From contig NC_064682.1 in assembly GCF_023278565.1 (NCBI RefSeq), forward strand, positions 4,216,001 to 4,280,000: DNA of 64,000 bases, in the 5' to 3' direction. Source of the DNA: Colletotrichum lupini (taxonomy: Eukaryota > Ascomycota > Sordariomycetes > Glomerellales > Glomerellaceae). A model generated the notes under the pieces. The model was not told the origin of the DNA, ran no database searches, and worked only from the letters and a program-made list of their open reading frames with translations. Made by a program: the position numbers and the translations under genes. Below, piece by piece: positions 10,206 to 23,100 of the stretch (positions are counted from its first letter, which is position 1; each line of letters starts with the position of its first letter).

Positions 10206-10973
10206 TCGACTGCTGCGACGAAGAGTGCTACTAAGGACCCTCAGGGTTGGGTTGGCTCGGTGGGCCACGACTGACGATGGAGTCTAGAACGGCGGCAGAA
10301 AGAGTCGGGCGATGCCTCTTCAGCGACTGATAGGCTTTTGGTCCACTCAGGTTACAGACAAACTTGAAGAAAGTTTCAAAAAGCTTATAGAACATGAATC
10401 CGGAGTCTCTCTTTAACAAATGAATTTGTGGCGGAGGACTCATAGTGCCGGACAGTCAGACTCCCGTGGAGGTCAAGAATCAGAGGATCAGATCCATCAT
10501 TCATACTAATGGTAGATTGTTTTGAGAAATGAGGGCTCATGAGATTATTCCTACAACTTATAAGGCGGTCATCGAAACTTTGAAACCCCAAGCAAAGTCA
10601 GGGCAAAACACCTTCATACTAACATAATACTTATCATCTTCGGATTTTGAGTTAGTGAGATATGATTCTCAGATCTTTATACTATATTCGTAGATTAGAT
10701 TATGAGAGGTCAAGGGGACCGTAGAAAGCCTCCTCCAGAAAAAGTTCTGTTTATATTATACGATGCCGTATGCGAATTAATTCAATCTCGGAATCTCATC
10801 TTTTCGCCGGTCTCTCTATTTTTGCTCGGAGATGGTCCGCACCTTACAAAAGTGGTTATGAATCTTTAGAGCGTCTTGTGCGCTACTTTCTTGCTGTTAT
10901 TTCACTTACGTAGATGCTGAAAGCGTAAGATATAAGAATTGTAGGTGAGTTAAAGTATAGTTGGGAATTATAG
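10206..10973. other. AT-leaning intergenic flank of the retrotransposon
   Basis: No gene is supported. Base composition becomes more AT-rich towards the element, but CA and TG dinucleotides are still frequent, so the heavy mutation of the neighbouring element has not clearly spread here. Confidence 0.4.
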
Positions 10974-10978
10974 GTTAT
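10974..10978. repeat. Target-site duplication GTTAT, left copy (outer element)
   Basis: Five bases directly left of the outer 5' LTR, identical to the five bases directly right of the outer 3' LTR at 24089-24093. Confidence 0.85.
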
Positions 10979-11180
10979 TATCGGATTAGAAGTCCAATTC
11001 GACCGCGGCATACGGCCGACTGCGCAGGGGCCAATTAGGGGCCCTATTTATAATTATTATAGCTAGCCCAACCTACGGTTAGAACCTCCTTTTTATACCT
11101 ATATAAATATTTATATAGTTTAATTAATCTCTTCGTTAACTACGGTTCGAACTAACTACTTTATAATAAGGATACTAATA
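10979..11180 (+). repeat. 5' LTR of the Copia element (202 bp)
   Basis: Begins TATCGG and ends ACTAATA, consistent with ancestral TG..CA ends after C-to-T mutation. Aligns without gaps to 23887-24088 with 31 mismatches, all transitions. Confidence 0.92.
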
Positions 11181-14100
11181 TTAATTAGTAATTAAATTTT
11201 ATTATTATAAATCGGTAAGGTATCTTATTATATAAAAAAGACGACTTTTTAATATTATACGGGATAAGAAATTTGTACTAATTAACCTTACGGAAGTAAA
11301 TAAAAAAAGAGGCAATTCTCGAATACTATACGGAATTAAGTAATCGTAGCCCTTTATTATTTATAAAAGGTCGACGTTTATTATATTAAAATACGTTAAT
11401 TAATAGAACTACTTAAATAACTAGCCTTTTATTATTACCCCAAGTAGCTTTTTTATTAAATAACTTTTTTATAACTAGTCCGTAATTAAAAATTAACTAG
11501 TTAAATTAATAAAAAGAAATACTTACGTAACGACTACTTACTTAATTAATTAGTATAACGAACGAGCTTAATAATATAATATAAAAAAGTACTATATAAT
11601 TAAAAAAGGGGATCTTTAAATATAAATATTCTTACTTAGTAATAAAAGTAACCCTATAAGAATTATTAAGTTAAGAAATTTATAATATATAAAAAAGTTT
11701 ATTATTACGAGGATCTTATAGGTATACTTTTAAGCTTATAATTTAAATAACCTCCTCGTAGCTCCCTTAATTACTCCCTAGGTATTATTTAAAAATAAAA
11801 TATAAAGGACGGTTTAATAAGGGAGGAGGGGATTTAAAGGTTTTAATAATATTAAGTTAAGAGTATTACGGATCTTAGAAATTAACTTAAAAAAAAAGTA
11901 ATTATTTTAAAATAATCTTATAACCTCTTATTAAAGTTATTATTAGTTTAAAAAAAAGCTAAAAAAACGAGGATCTAAGGGGAAAAGAAAAGAATCCTTT
12001 AGAGGGCTACTAAAAAACTTTTTTTTATACTAGCTCTTAGCACGAGATTATTAGTTTTAAGAAATTAACTAAGTAATAAAAGGTATTATTAGTAAGTAAT
12101 AATTACTTAATTATAATTAAATTACGAAAAAGACTACTTAAAAAATATAAAATAGGGTACTAAGAGGCTATAAAAAATAAGATTTTTAAAATATCTAACC
12201 TTATTATATATAAGTAATAAATAAGTATTTTTAGTAGGTTTTTAAAATCTACGATTTTATAAAAAGGAGGACTTAACTCCGTTAACTATATTTAATAGCT
12301 TATATAGTTCTTAATAGCTTATATAGCTCTTTTACGAGCCGCCCGGCGTCTATTTTTAACTATTCCTACAGAATATTACCCTAGAGGAGGTAAGTTAGGG
12401 AAAGAAGCTATTTAAAAATTATAAAAAGTACGAGGCTTAAGAAGTTAGAAATATATAGGATAGCGGAAATCGGTAACTAATAAAAATCCTAAAACTAATT
12501 ACTATATTTTTTTATAATAATATAAACGTTTATTACTATTATTATTAAAAAGAACTACTAAAACCTACCTTTTTATACTAAATAAAAAGGAGGATCTTAA
12601 TAAATATAATAACTAGCGATCTAAAAGAATAGTAATAATTACTAAAAATAATAAAAACGAGAGTAGTAATAAAATAATAAAAAAAAGCGAAAATTTCCTA
12701 AACCTTAATAAATTCGTTAAGTAGTAAAAGCACGGATTTATTATAACTAGCGTATAAATTAAATATATCCTTATTAAAATTAAATACGCTAGTAACTACT
12801 AATATAAGTATAAACTAGAGTATAACCCTTAGTAAGTTAAAATAAAATAAAAAAGAACGAAACCCGATCCTAAATAAAATCCTAATCCCTTATAAATAAG
12901 TAAATATTAACCCGGACTATTAGGGGACGTAAATATATAGAATTTTAATTAGCCTAACGGTAAGTAAATTAACGTAATATTAATTTATTTAACTAAAGTT
13001 TATAAAAAAAAGGGGCTATAGGGGTAACCCCTATTTTATAAAATTATAAATAACCTTAGTTACTAGCTAAACGAATAGTTCGTAATCGTAAGCTTAAGAA
13101 TTATAAAAGTAATTAATAAATTCCTTTATAAGTAAGGGGTATTACTAGCGCAATTCTAATTATAAAAGCTATATAAAATACTAATAATAATAATTATAAA
13201 ACAGGAATTCGTATTATAAAACTAAGTATAAGTTAATAAAGCGTATAATCGCTTTAATAAATTTAAAAAAAAAGTAAACGACCTAGATTTCCTCCTTATA
13301 ATTACTAATAAAAATCTATTATTATAAAAAGATATACCGGGGCAAAATATAATACTAGAAGTATAATAATTAACAATTCTGCCTATTTTAATTTATAACT
13401 CGTTACTGTTACTAATATAAAATTCGGCACCGATCGGCTAATAAAAAAAAAAACCTAAAGTTATTAATAATACGTAACGACGCAAAAATCGCATATAAAT
13501 ACTAAAAGTTTAGTAATAAATATAAAGCAATTCATAGACCTTAAAAAGATCTTCTTAAAAAAGAAATTATATTTTAGGGGGAAGTATAAGGTCTTATAAA
13601 AAACCCTAACGATATTTCACGATTATTATAAAAAAGTCAGAATTAGGGAATATTAGTACTATTCGGTAATTAATATCGTACTCATAAATAAAGCCTCTAA
13701 TTATTACTACGAAGTAGTACGTCATCTCGATCGAAACGACTTTCTTAATATAATTAACGTAATCTAAAGCCGCTTTAAAACCTATAATAAAAACCTAGAG
13801 CTCCTATTTAAACTACGAGTAATTTTTTTTATATTTATAGCTAGGATAATAAAAAGTAAATCGTAAATAAAAATCCTTAAAAAGCTTATTAATTAAATCG
13901 ATAAATTAATAAAAACCTAGCTAAATAAGGGGATAAATAAATAAAAAGTTAGATATCTCTATATTATAGTCTAACGTATACTAAAAGTAAAAATAACCCT
14001 ATACTAAGCACCTGAAAACTATAAAACGCTCTATTTAAAGCTAAGATTTAGTTTTAATATTAAGGTAAAAATACTATACTAAACCTATTTCTAAGTATAT

Positions 14101-14408
14101 AATAGCCCTTACTAATAATATTAAGTCGATTGAACGTATAATAAAAAAAGAAAAGAGGCTAAATATAGTAATTACTAATAAAAAGGCCCAGATTCGTTAA
14201 ATAAATAGAGATTTAACTTACGGGCAGGGTAATAAAAAAAGTAATACTATATTTATAAAAAGAATAAATATTAATTAAGTAACTACTCTAAAAAAGAGCA
14301 TACTAAATCGTACGAATAGTATAAAAAGTCGAGGGTAATAAATAGTAAAACTAGCCCTTATTAATTTAATTAATTCCTTATTATATATAAAAATAGATCC
14401 GGGGGTAT
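11181..14408 (+). pseudogene. Degenerate Copia gag region, up to the Gypsy insertion
   Basis: No open frame longer than a few dozen codons survives. Near the right end, bases 14245-14286 translate with Tyr at the four positions expected for a Cys/Cys/Cys/His zinc knuckle (spacing x2, x4, x4), followed by a Ser-rich and KEEH-like tail typical of fungal Copia gag. Cys and His codons have each become TAT or TAC, as CpA/CpG mutation on either strand would cause. The Gypsy element is inserted roughly 120 bp after this motif. Confidence 0.75.
14404..14408. repeat. Target-site duplication GGTAT, left copy (nested element)
   Basis: Matches the five bases right of the nested element's 3' LTR at 20111-20115. 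Confidence 0.85.
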
Positions 14409-14598
14409 TATAATAGATTCGGGATGCGGCCGGCGATAAGACGCCGATAACTTAGCAACCAGTACACGGATCTTATTATAAAAGAACTTTTTAAAAAGCA
14501 GAGCCCTTACGAAAGACTTTATAAGCTTTAGTCTTATAATATACCTATACTTATATTATAGCCTCGCTAGTTAAGTACTTATAGCCTAATCTCTTATA
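14409..14598 (+). repeat. 5' LTR of the Gypsy element (190 bp)
   Basis: Begins TATAATAG and ends CTCTTATA. Aligns without gaps to 19921-20110 with 10 mismatches, all transitions. Confidence 0.92.
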
Positions 14599-17500
14599 AT
14601 TCTAAAGCTTTTACTTTTACGGAGTAATTAGTATAGGTAATAATAGATTATAAAAACGAACGGAATATTAACGAAACGACGCCTAGCCGTTAATAAAGAG
14701 CTATTAGTACCGACGAGCTATAGCTATCCGGAGTTAACTACTCGACCTTATTCTATCCGGGAGAACGAGCCTACTATAGGGCGAGTCCTACTTAAATATT
14801 AGCGTTTACGGAAGAGCTAGATAAAGAAGATAATCGGGGTAAATTACTCTTACGGGCTAGTTACTTTATTAATACCCCGAAGACCCTATCCGTTATAAAT
14901 AGGGCGTTTATTAACGACTAATTATTAAATATACGAGGTTAAGGCGCGCATAAAGGCGCGGGTAATACTAAAATAGCTAGTTTAATAAACCCCATAGGCC
15001 TAATAATAACCTACTTCTATAAAATAATAAAAATAATAGTTAAAGATCGAAACTAAGAACGGCGTCGATATAAAAAGCTCGTCCAATAGCTTACTAAGCG
15101 GCTAGCGACGCGTTTAAGTTAACGAGAATATAAAAAGCCTCCTTTTTATAACTATAAACCGATCAGAGAAGAGTTTACGAGTACCTAGGTAGTAAACTAG
15201 ATTATTATTATAGAAGTAGGTAATAAGCTTCGCGTAAAAAGTACTATAAAATAGTATATTAAATAGGCCCTATTTAAGATATCCCTATTATTATAAATAT
15301 AATAGCGTAATTATAAAAAGAGCCTCTAGGATCCCCTCTCCTAGGGCGACTTCTTAGCGTTTATTCGCTAATAATACGTAGACCCCGAGACTTAAGAACG
15401 GGAATATTATAAAGAGCTAAGGACGAAGAGGCTAAAAAAGGGCTAGACCCCTACCTAGTTCCTCGCCGAGTAGTTAGCGATTTATTATAACCTAGGTATA
15501 GAAGATATAGAGAATTTAAAAATAGAGGTATATTAGTTCTTTTTTAGACTACTATCTTAGCTATAGGACGATCTAATTCGTTATAGGGTCTTAATTAAGA
15601 GAGTACGTAATATAGCTTACGAGGCTAATAAACTATAGTTATTAAATCGGTAGAAGGGCGGCGACTAGTTATAAAAGGACGGTAAGAAGAGGCTATATTT
15701 ATTATTAAAATAACCGCGTTAAATATCCCCCTTTTATAAAAAAAAGAGTAGGGAGAGCTCTAAAGGGCTAGGCTCTAGGGACTCGCTAGAAGTAATATTA
15801 TAAAAGCCGTATAATAAGAGTACTCGCGCCGAGCTATCGTAAAAGCGTCGTAATAATAATATTAAGTACTTTACGTATAATAAAATAGGCTATATATTTA
15901 GTAAGTATTAAAAGAATAAGTCGGGAAGTAGGGGTAACGATAAGCCGACGTACCCCCGATCGAAGCTAACGTTAGTAACTATCTAACGGGTTACTACCGA
16001 GCCGAGAGTTATAGAGGTCGACTTATTAAAAAACGAGTAAGCGTAAGTAATATACCTAATACGCTTATACTAAGTATTAAGAGGGTACCGATAGGAATAA
16101 TTATAAAGAGTAGGGCGATAGTTTTACGAGGTATTACTAAAAGACTAATAGAAATTAATATAAATATATACTCCGAGATAGATATTATTAGTACTAGGCT
16201 CGTAACCTATTTAAAGTTAACCCCGGCTATTACTATAGCTCCCTCGTTAAGGGACTTCTAGGGTAAAGCCGTAGGCTAGGGGAAAGCTTACTAATTAACG
16301 CTCTTCTTTATTAACTATTATAAGTAGCTAAGGAAGATTCGGTAACTATTCGCTATAGTCGATAGGGATAAAGGAATAGTAGACCTCTTATTATCGCGAC
16401 TATTAATAAGCTAAGAGGGTATTCGTATTAATATAGTAACGAATATATAGTTGTACGAGCCTATTTTAGTTACCGAACTAGAGGCGATAGCTCGCGATAT
16501 CGTTAAGAATTACGAAAGGGCGTATATATTATATATCGTTATTATAAGAAGTATTGCGGGAGTAATAGAGACTAAACTACGAGGGGGTCTACTATTAGAA
16601 CTTTAATTAGAGGTAGAGACGTTTAACGAGTAATTAGCGAAGGGACCGTAGTTATATAGCGGGGCAGAACACTCTATCGACCTAGTTCCGGGTACTAAAC
16701 TACCGTATAGTCCTATTTATCTATTAAGTAAAAAATAACTCGATAAGCTTCGCGCGTATATTATTAAAAACTTAGTAAACGGTTATATTATATTTTTAGT
16801 TAGTAAGGCTGGGGTACCGATCCTTTTCGTACTAAAAAAAGATAGTACGCTACGCCTCTGCGTAAATTACCGCGGGCTAAATAGGGTAATTATAAAGAAT
16901 CGATACCTACTACTACTTATCGGCGAGCTCTTAAATAGGCTTTGCGGAGCGAAATAGATCTTAAAAATAAATATTAGGGATGCCTACTACCGTATCCGAA
17001 TTAAAAAAGAAGACCGATAGAAAATAGCGTTCCGGAGCCAATACGGTTATTTTAAGTATATTATTATACTTTTCGGGCTAACGAACGTACCCGCGACGTT
17101 CTAGGCGTATATTTACTAAGCGCTCGCCGACTTACTAAATACTTACTATATAATATATATAAACGATTTAATAATCTATTTAATAATAAAGGAGTAGTAT
17201 ATAGAGGATATTAAAAAAGTCCTCTGACGTCTACGTTTATATAGGCTTTTTACTAAACTATTAAAGTGCTCGTTCTATTAAAAAAGGGTCGAGTTCTTAG
17301 GTTATGTTATTATACTAAAAGGAATCGAGATTAACTCGTCGCGAGTGCGAACGATCGCCGATTAGAAGGTATTAGAGTCTATTAGGGATATCTAAGTATT
17401 CCTAGGGTTCTATAACTTCTATTAAAAGTTTATTATTAAATACTCGGGCATCGTTATACTGATAATAGTATTATTAAAAATAGAAAAGGGGTAAATAAGG

Positions 17501-19920
17501 GACTTTTAGTAGACTAAAGAAGTAGACGAGGCGTTTAATTAGTTAAAGGTCGTTTTTATTTTGGTAACCGTACTTACGTACTAAAACCCATAACGTATTA
17601 TACGGGTAAAAACCGACGCTTTAGTTAAAGCTATTGCGGTAATCTTATCGTAGTAGGCTAATAGAGAATAGCGACCCGTCGCTTATTAGTCGCAAAAGCT
17701 TATAGATATAGAGTAGTAATAGGCCACGGGCTAATAAGAACTACTCGCTATAGTAAAAGGGCTAGAGTACTAAGCTTACTACCTCTAGGGCCTTTTATAA
17801 AAATTTATAATCCTAACGGACTACTAGGTACTTAAGGGAATAATCGGCGCACTAGCGCGGGACCTTTAAGAAAAGCTCGCAAAGTAAGTATATAAACTAT
17901 TAGTATTTAATTTTAACTTAGAACACCGGCTAAGGAAAACGAACTTAGCGGACGGTCTATTTAAAAAGCTAGACTATATAGAGGGGGAAGTACTTTATAA
18001 GGACGTCCTCTTTACGCTAGCTTAAAAGCTACGTCTTATTAGCGAACTATTACCCGACGTCTAACAAAGGATAATTAGCTTAAAAAGATAAAATAATACT
18101 ACTAAAGTATATGTTTAAGTAGTTAAGGCCTCCTTTTATAATCTTAGCTAGATATCGGCTAGCTCTAGGGACGGGGAATCCTCTTCCCTATATTAGTAGC
18201 GTGTTATAGGGCATACTAATAAAATAGTAATAGTTACTACCGTAACGACTCGAGATAAGAAAGTAAAAAAGTTATTAGCGAACGCTCGTTAACGGTCCGG
18301 TAAGGATAAAGAGGAGTCGGATAGAGCTAGGGTTATTATACCGGAATAGTATATCCTATGCCCCGTTATAAAAGAGCTTATAAAGGGCGAAACGGCATTC
18401 GCTTCCTATCTCTTACTAAAGACTAAGGAGCTCGTTAAAGGACTATAGGCTAAAGACGAGTTCTATATATTATAATTAATAAGAGTTCGCGCTACGGCTA
18501 GCGAGTTAAGAGTATATTCGCTTAATAAATAGGGTATACTATTTTTTAAAAAAAGACTCGTTATTCCTTAAGTAGAGTCTCTTTAGATAGAGATCCTTTA
18601 CTAATACTACGATAATTATAAAGTAAGTTATATAAGAGCTACGAAAACTCTCGAGCTAATTTAGAGGAAGTTCTATTAAAAAGATATCTAACGAGATATC
18701 TAGGAATACGTTAAGAACTATAAGCATTATTTAAGAATTATAACCCTAAGATATAAGCCGTACGGGTAGCTATAATTACTACTACTACCCTTATACCTAT
18801 TCTAAGAAATATCCATAGACTTTATCACGGGGCTATCGCCGAGCGCTCGTAATAACGGCGCAAAGTATAATAGTATCGTAGTTATTATCTATTATATAAT
18901 AAAGTTCGCGAAGTTCCTACTTACTATTAAAACACTTAACGTAGCATAAATAGTAAGCATCCTATACTAAGAGGTCGAATATAAGTTTAGTATGCCTAAA
19001 GGTATTATTACGGATAGAGATAAGCTCTTTATAAGCGTATTTTAAAAAGAGTTCGCTAAGGAACGGGTAATACGTCGCCGACTATTTATTACGTACTATT
19101 TATAAATAGATAGCTAAACGGAGCGAACTTATTAAATATTAAAAAAGTATTTAAGGATCTACGCCGAGGGCTTACTAAATAGATAAGTAGCGTAGCTAGA
19201 AGAGGCCGAGTTTATATATAATAATAGTTAACACTTCTTCTTATTAATTTAATAAATAACATACTTAGCGACATAAGCGCCGGTAACATAAATAAGCTCG
19301 TTAATATTATAATATAAACTAGCTAAGTAGCGTATATAAAGAGCACCGCTACGGAAACCGCGGAAGCCCTTCTTAAGATTATACTCTATATTAAGTATAT
19401 CCTAAATACGCGAAATAGTAGATATTTTAGCAAATACTTAGCGATAGTATAGTAAGAGAGTTATAATTAGGAAACGATACGGAATTAGAATATTATAAAA
19501 AGAAAAGTATAGTTATATAAGAAAGAATTCGTAGAACGGTTACTAAATAAAAAGAAAGAAGAAAAAGTAAACACGCGACTAATAATAGACGAAAAATCTT
19601 TTATTATAATCGATAGCTTAGTAATAATAATAACCGCGAGGTTAGGTAGGCTCTTATATATTACGACGGTTAGAATACTTTACTACGAATATATACTACT
19701 AACTTAGTAACTAGTTAGCGCGCTATTACTAAATAATAATAATAAAGTATCCGTTAGATAAGGAGATAGGAGCAATGCCTTGTTTTTAAGTAAGAAAGGA
19801 TATTATTAACGCCTTACGGAATCTATTACGAATAACGACGTTAATAGCTTTATTATTAGTATTAAAGGAAGATATTACGTAATAACTTTGGGGACTAAAG
19901 TTATGTAAGGGGGGAGTAAT
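14599..19920 (+). pseudogene. Degenerate Gypsy gag-pol
   Basis: Translation of the + strand across frames recovers the polyprotein in pieces. At 15867-15908 the CX2CX4HX4C knuckle is visible with Tyr in place of each Cys and His. At 17156-17167 the YxDD catalytic motif reads Tyr-Ile-Asn-Asp: the first catalytic Asp is now Asn through G-to-A. RNase H TDA (about 17612-17620), integrase IDFITGL, and a QTDGQTERT-like segment with Gln codons turned into stops (about 19105-19125) follow. Gln-to-stop and Trp-to-stop changes are the main lesions, as RIP predicts. Confidence 0.85.
19907..19916 (+). other. Polypurine tract of the Gypsy element
   Basis: The run AAGGGGGGAG ends four bases before the 3' LTR, the normal place for the plus-strand primer of a retroelement. 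G runs lack CpA/TpG context and so escaped mutation. Confidence 0.7.
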
Positions 19921-20110
19921 TATAATAGATTCGGGATGCGGCTAGTAATAGGACGCCGATAACTTAGCAACCGGTATACGGATCTTATTATAAAAGAACT
20001 TTTTAAAAAGCAGAGCCCTTACGAAGGACTCTATAAGCTTTAGTCTTATAATATACCTATACCTATATTATAGCCTCGCTAGTTAAGTACTTATAGCCTA
20101 ATCTCTTATA
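19921..20110 (+). repeat. 3' LTR of the Gypsy element (190 bp)
   Basis: Gapless match to 14409-14598 with 10 transition differences. Followed directly by the GGTAT duplication. Confidence 0.92.
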
Positions 20111-20115
20111 GGTAT
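20111..20115. repeat. Target-site duplication GGTAT, right copy (nested element)
   Basis: Second copy of the pentamer at 14404-14408. Confidence 0.85.
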
Positions 20116-23100
20116 AAAACTTAGTAATAATAACTAAAGTAATAGCCTAAAGTATATACCCCCTATAAAAGATTTAGAAAATAAAAAAGATCTTACCCCC
20201 TATACTAACGAATTAGATTATAACGAAATTAATAATATTAATTACTCTTTTTTCGCCCTATTAGCCTCTAGAGGATATATAAAGCTAAACGAATAGAGGG
20301 TAGTAAAAGCTCTTAATAAGTAGGCTTTTATTTATAAATAGTAAAAAAAAGTCCTTTAAATAACGAATATAGAGGCGGCTAAAAGGGCAAATCTAATAGG
20401 GCTAAAGCCTATTCTCTTAATAATTAAAAAAAAAACGCTATCTTTTTTAATATTTAAAAAAAAAGAATATAATACTAAGTAAATTTAGGGATAGCTAGAG
20501 GGGTCCTTTTTATATTACTTAGATCCCTTAAATACTAAGCTTATATAAGCATTTTACGTAAGTAAAAAGTACGGCTTAGATAATTTCTATAAGATTATCC
20601 TAAATACTAAGGTATTATAATAGTTAATTAAAAAAAAAGGGTAATTCTAAGTACTATAAAAAATCGCGCTAATAATACTTAATATATTAACGGTAAGTAT
20701 TATAAGGATTAGTTTTAGCCTAAATAAAAAAATCGTCGCCCTAAGTATAATAAAAATAAAGACGTACTTCGGAATAATAACTTTTTATATTTTACTTATT
20801 AATACCCTATTTCTCTTATATCTAAAAGACATAGATCGACTAGGTATTATATTTAATAATATAAGGAATAGAATTTCTAATAATAAGTACTTCGAAATAG
20901 TCGAACGATAATAGGGGTATATGTTTATAAAGCTTATTAATAATACGAAGTTAATTAATTACTTAATAAAAAGTAAGCTTAGAAAACTATACTAAAGATT
21001 TGGGTACTTGTTAGTTACGAGGCTATATAACTTTTTAAAGTAATTAAATAATAATAATATCGAAATAGGGGCGCTAGAGTAGTTAACGAAAGTATATTAT
21101 TAATATTAAATAAATATACAGAGCCTATATAAATTTAAATTTAAATTACGTAATAAGCTTAACTTTAACTAAGAAATCGTTGTTAATATCTTTTATATAA
21201 ATAGTTAGCTAGTACTATATATAATCGACGTAGCTATATCCTTTTAGGTAGGGTAATTCCTCTAGGATTTATAAATAAAAATAGTATAGGTAGCCCTATA
21301 AGAAAGCTAGATTGATATATACTAAGGACCGCTAAATAGTATTAAAACCGACGCTAATACTAGCTTTAAGTTAGTAAAATTTAAAAATAATACGACGGCC
21401 TATAGTATATAGCTAAAAGTCGTACTTATTAAAGCGTACTATAGTATTAAAAAAGTAAAAAGGGTATATTAATAATTAAAAAGGGCGTTTAGAATTATTA
21501 AAAAAGAAAATCCGGATTTTATTAATAACGAATACCTCTAAATAGTACTTAAATATTATAATAATATTATAGGGCCTAATAGACTTATACTAACGCTATT
21601 AGTATTTAGAGTATATTTAAGAACGACCTTAGCCTCGCTACTATCGCTAGGTATAAGCTAACGAGCCTAAGTAATTAAAAAAGTAATACGGGCACTGCGC
21701 AAGGTAAGTATAAAAAAATAAATTAATAAAATAATTACTACGTATAATAGGCCTAATATAGGGGATAATTTAAATATACCGCTAAATTCGGATATATAAG
21801 TATAGCGCGAAATTATTTAATAATAAGCTAAGCTATATAAGTTAATTTCCGTTAACGAGCGCTCTTATATAATTATAAAAGATTATAACTAGCTACTTAA
21901 AGTATTAATTATAGTAATTAAACTATACTATATAGATCCTAACGAGGTAATTTCTAACTTATAAAAAAAAAAAGAGCTAGGGGAAACTATATAACCCGTA
22001 GTAAAGGCATAGAAAATTATCTTTAATAAAATCGTTATAATAGTATTAATAGATAACGAAAAAAAGGAAATTATTAAAAGGGCACTAATACTACTAGTAA
22101 AACGTCGTAAAAAACTATAATAGTAAGCCCTAACGTAGCAATTTATTACTAATAACGAAATAATTAATACCTTTTATATAGCAAAAAAAAAAGCTAATTT
22201 CGAGCTAGCGGTTAAACTACGTAAAAAAGGCATAATTATAACTATTAAAAAGCCGTATAAAGGATTAGATCTTATTAAAGTAAATACTCTTTATAATCGA
22301 GGGGTCTATTAATTTATCCTATATAACCCAGAAAAATATATAAACCTTTATATATTTAAATTACGAATAGTTTATAAAATTAAAAAAAAAAGAATACCCT
22401 AGCTATATAAAAAATTTAAATACGTAATTTAGGGGTACGGCGACGTTAAAAAGGCGACGCTACTTATATAATCGCTTATTATATAACGCTATAGCTAACG
22501 ATTAATAATAATACTAATAGCATCGCTACGGAAAAAGGGATACGAAATTTAAAGCTATAATATTACCTAAGCCTATACCTAATCGGCTATAGGGCTTATA
22601 AAAAAATCCTAGCCTATTTATTAAAAAAAATAGTTAGTAAGTACCTAGAAAGCACGATTATTAAAATACTTAAGCTACTATATAAGCTTATAAAATCGGG
22701 TACTTATTAATAAGCTACTTACTACGATTTTTATATTAATTAATTATTAATAATTACCTCTATGTACGACCCGTGCTTACTAATTATAAAGTATAAAGGT
22801 AACTAATTTAAGATCGTTAGAATATAAACTAATAATATATTAAGCCTATTTAATATTAATTTTATAAAAAAAGAGGATAAGGAGCTTTAAAAAACGGGCT
22901 TTATAATAAAACTAAAAGAGGTCTTTATAATAAACACCCCCTTAGTATTTAATAATAGGATTTTTATAATTAAAAAGGAAACCGTCGTTTTTTAATAAAA
23001 GGGGTAGGGCGAGAAAATTAACCTCGTTAATCTAAATATAACTAACGTTAAGAAGCGGTATAAAGCTAAGCTCGTATAAGGAATATATATTATAAATATT

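Larger units (their letters stand above)
14409..20110 (+). mobile_element. RIP-degraded Gypsy LTR retrotransposon nested in the Copia element
   Basis: A 5702-bp element with 190-bp LTRs and a GGTAT target duplication. Remnants on the + strand follow Gypsy order: gag zinc knuckle (15867-15908), reverse transcriptase with KNRY-like and FGLTN-like segments (about 16890-17170), RNase H with a TDA motif (about 17612), and integrase with an IDFITGL motif (about 18809-18832) and a TDRD motif (about 19008). Reverse transcriptase precedes integrase, the opposite of the host element. All frames carry many stops. LTR identity (10 mismatches in 190) is higher than for the host element, as expected for a later insertion. 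Confidence 0.93.
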
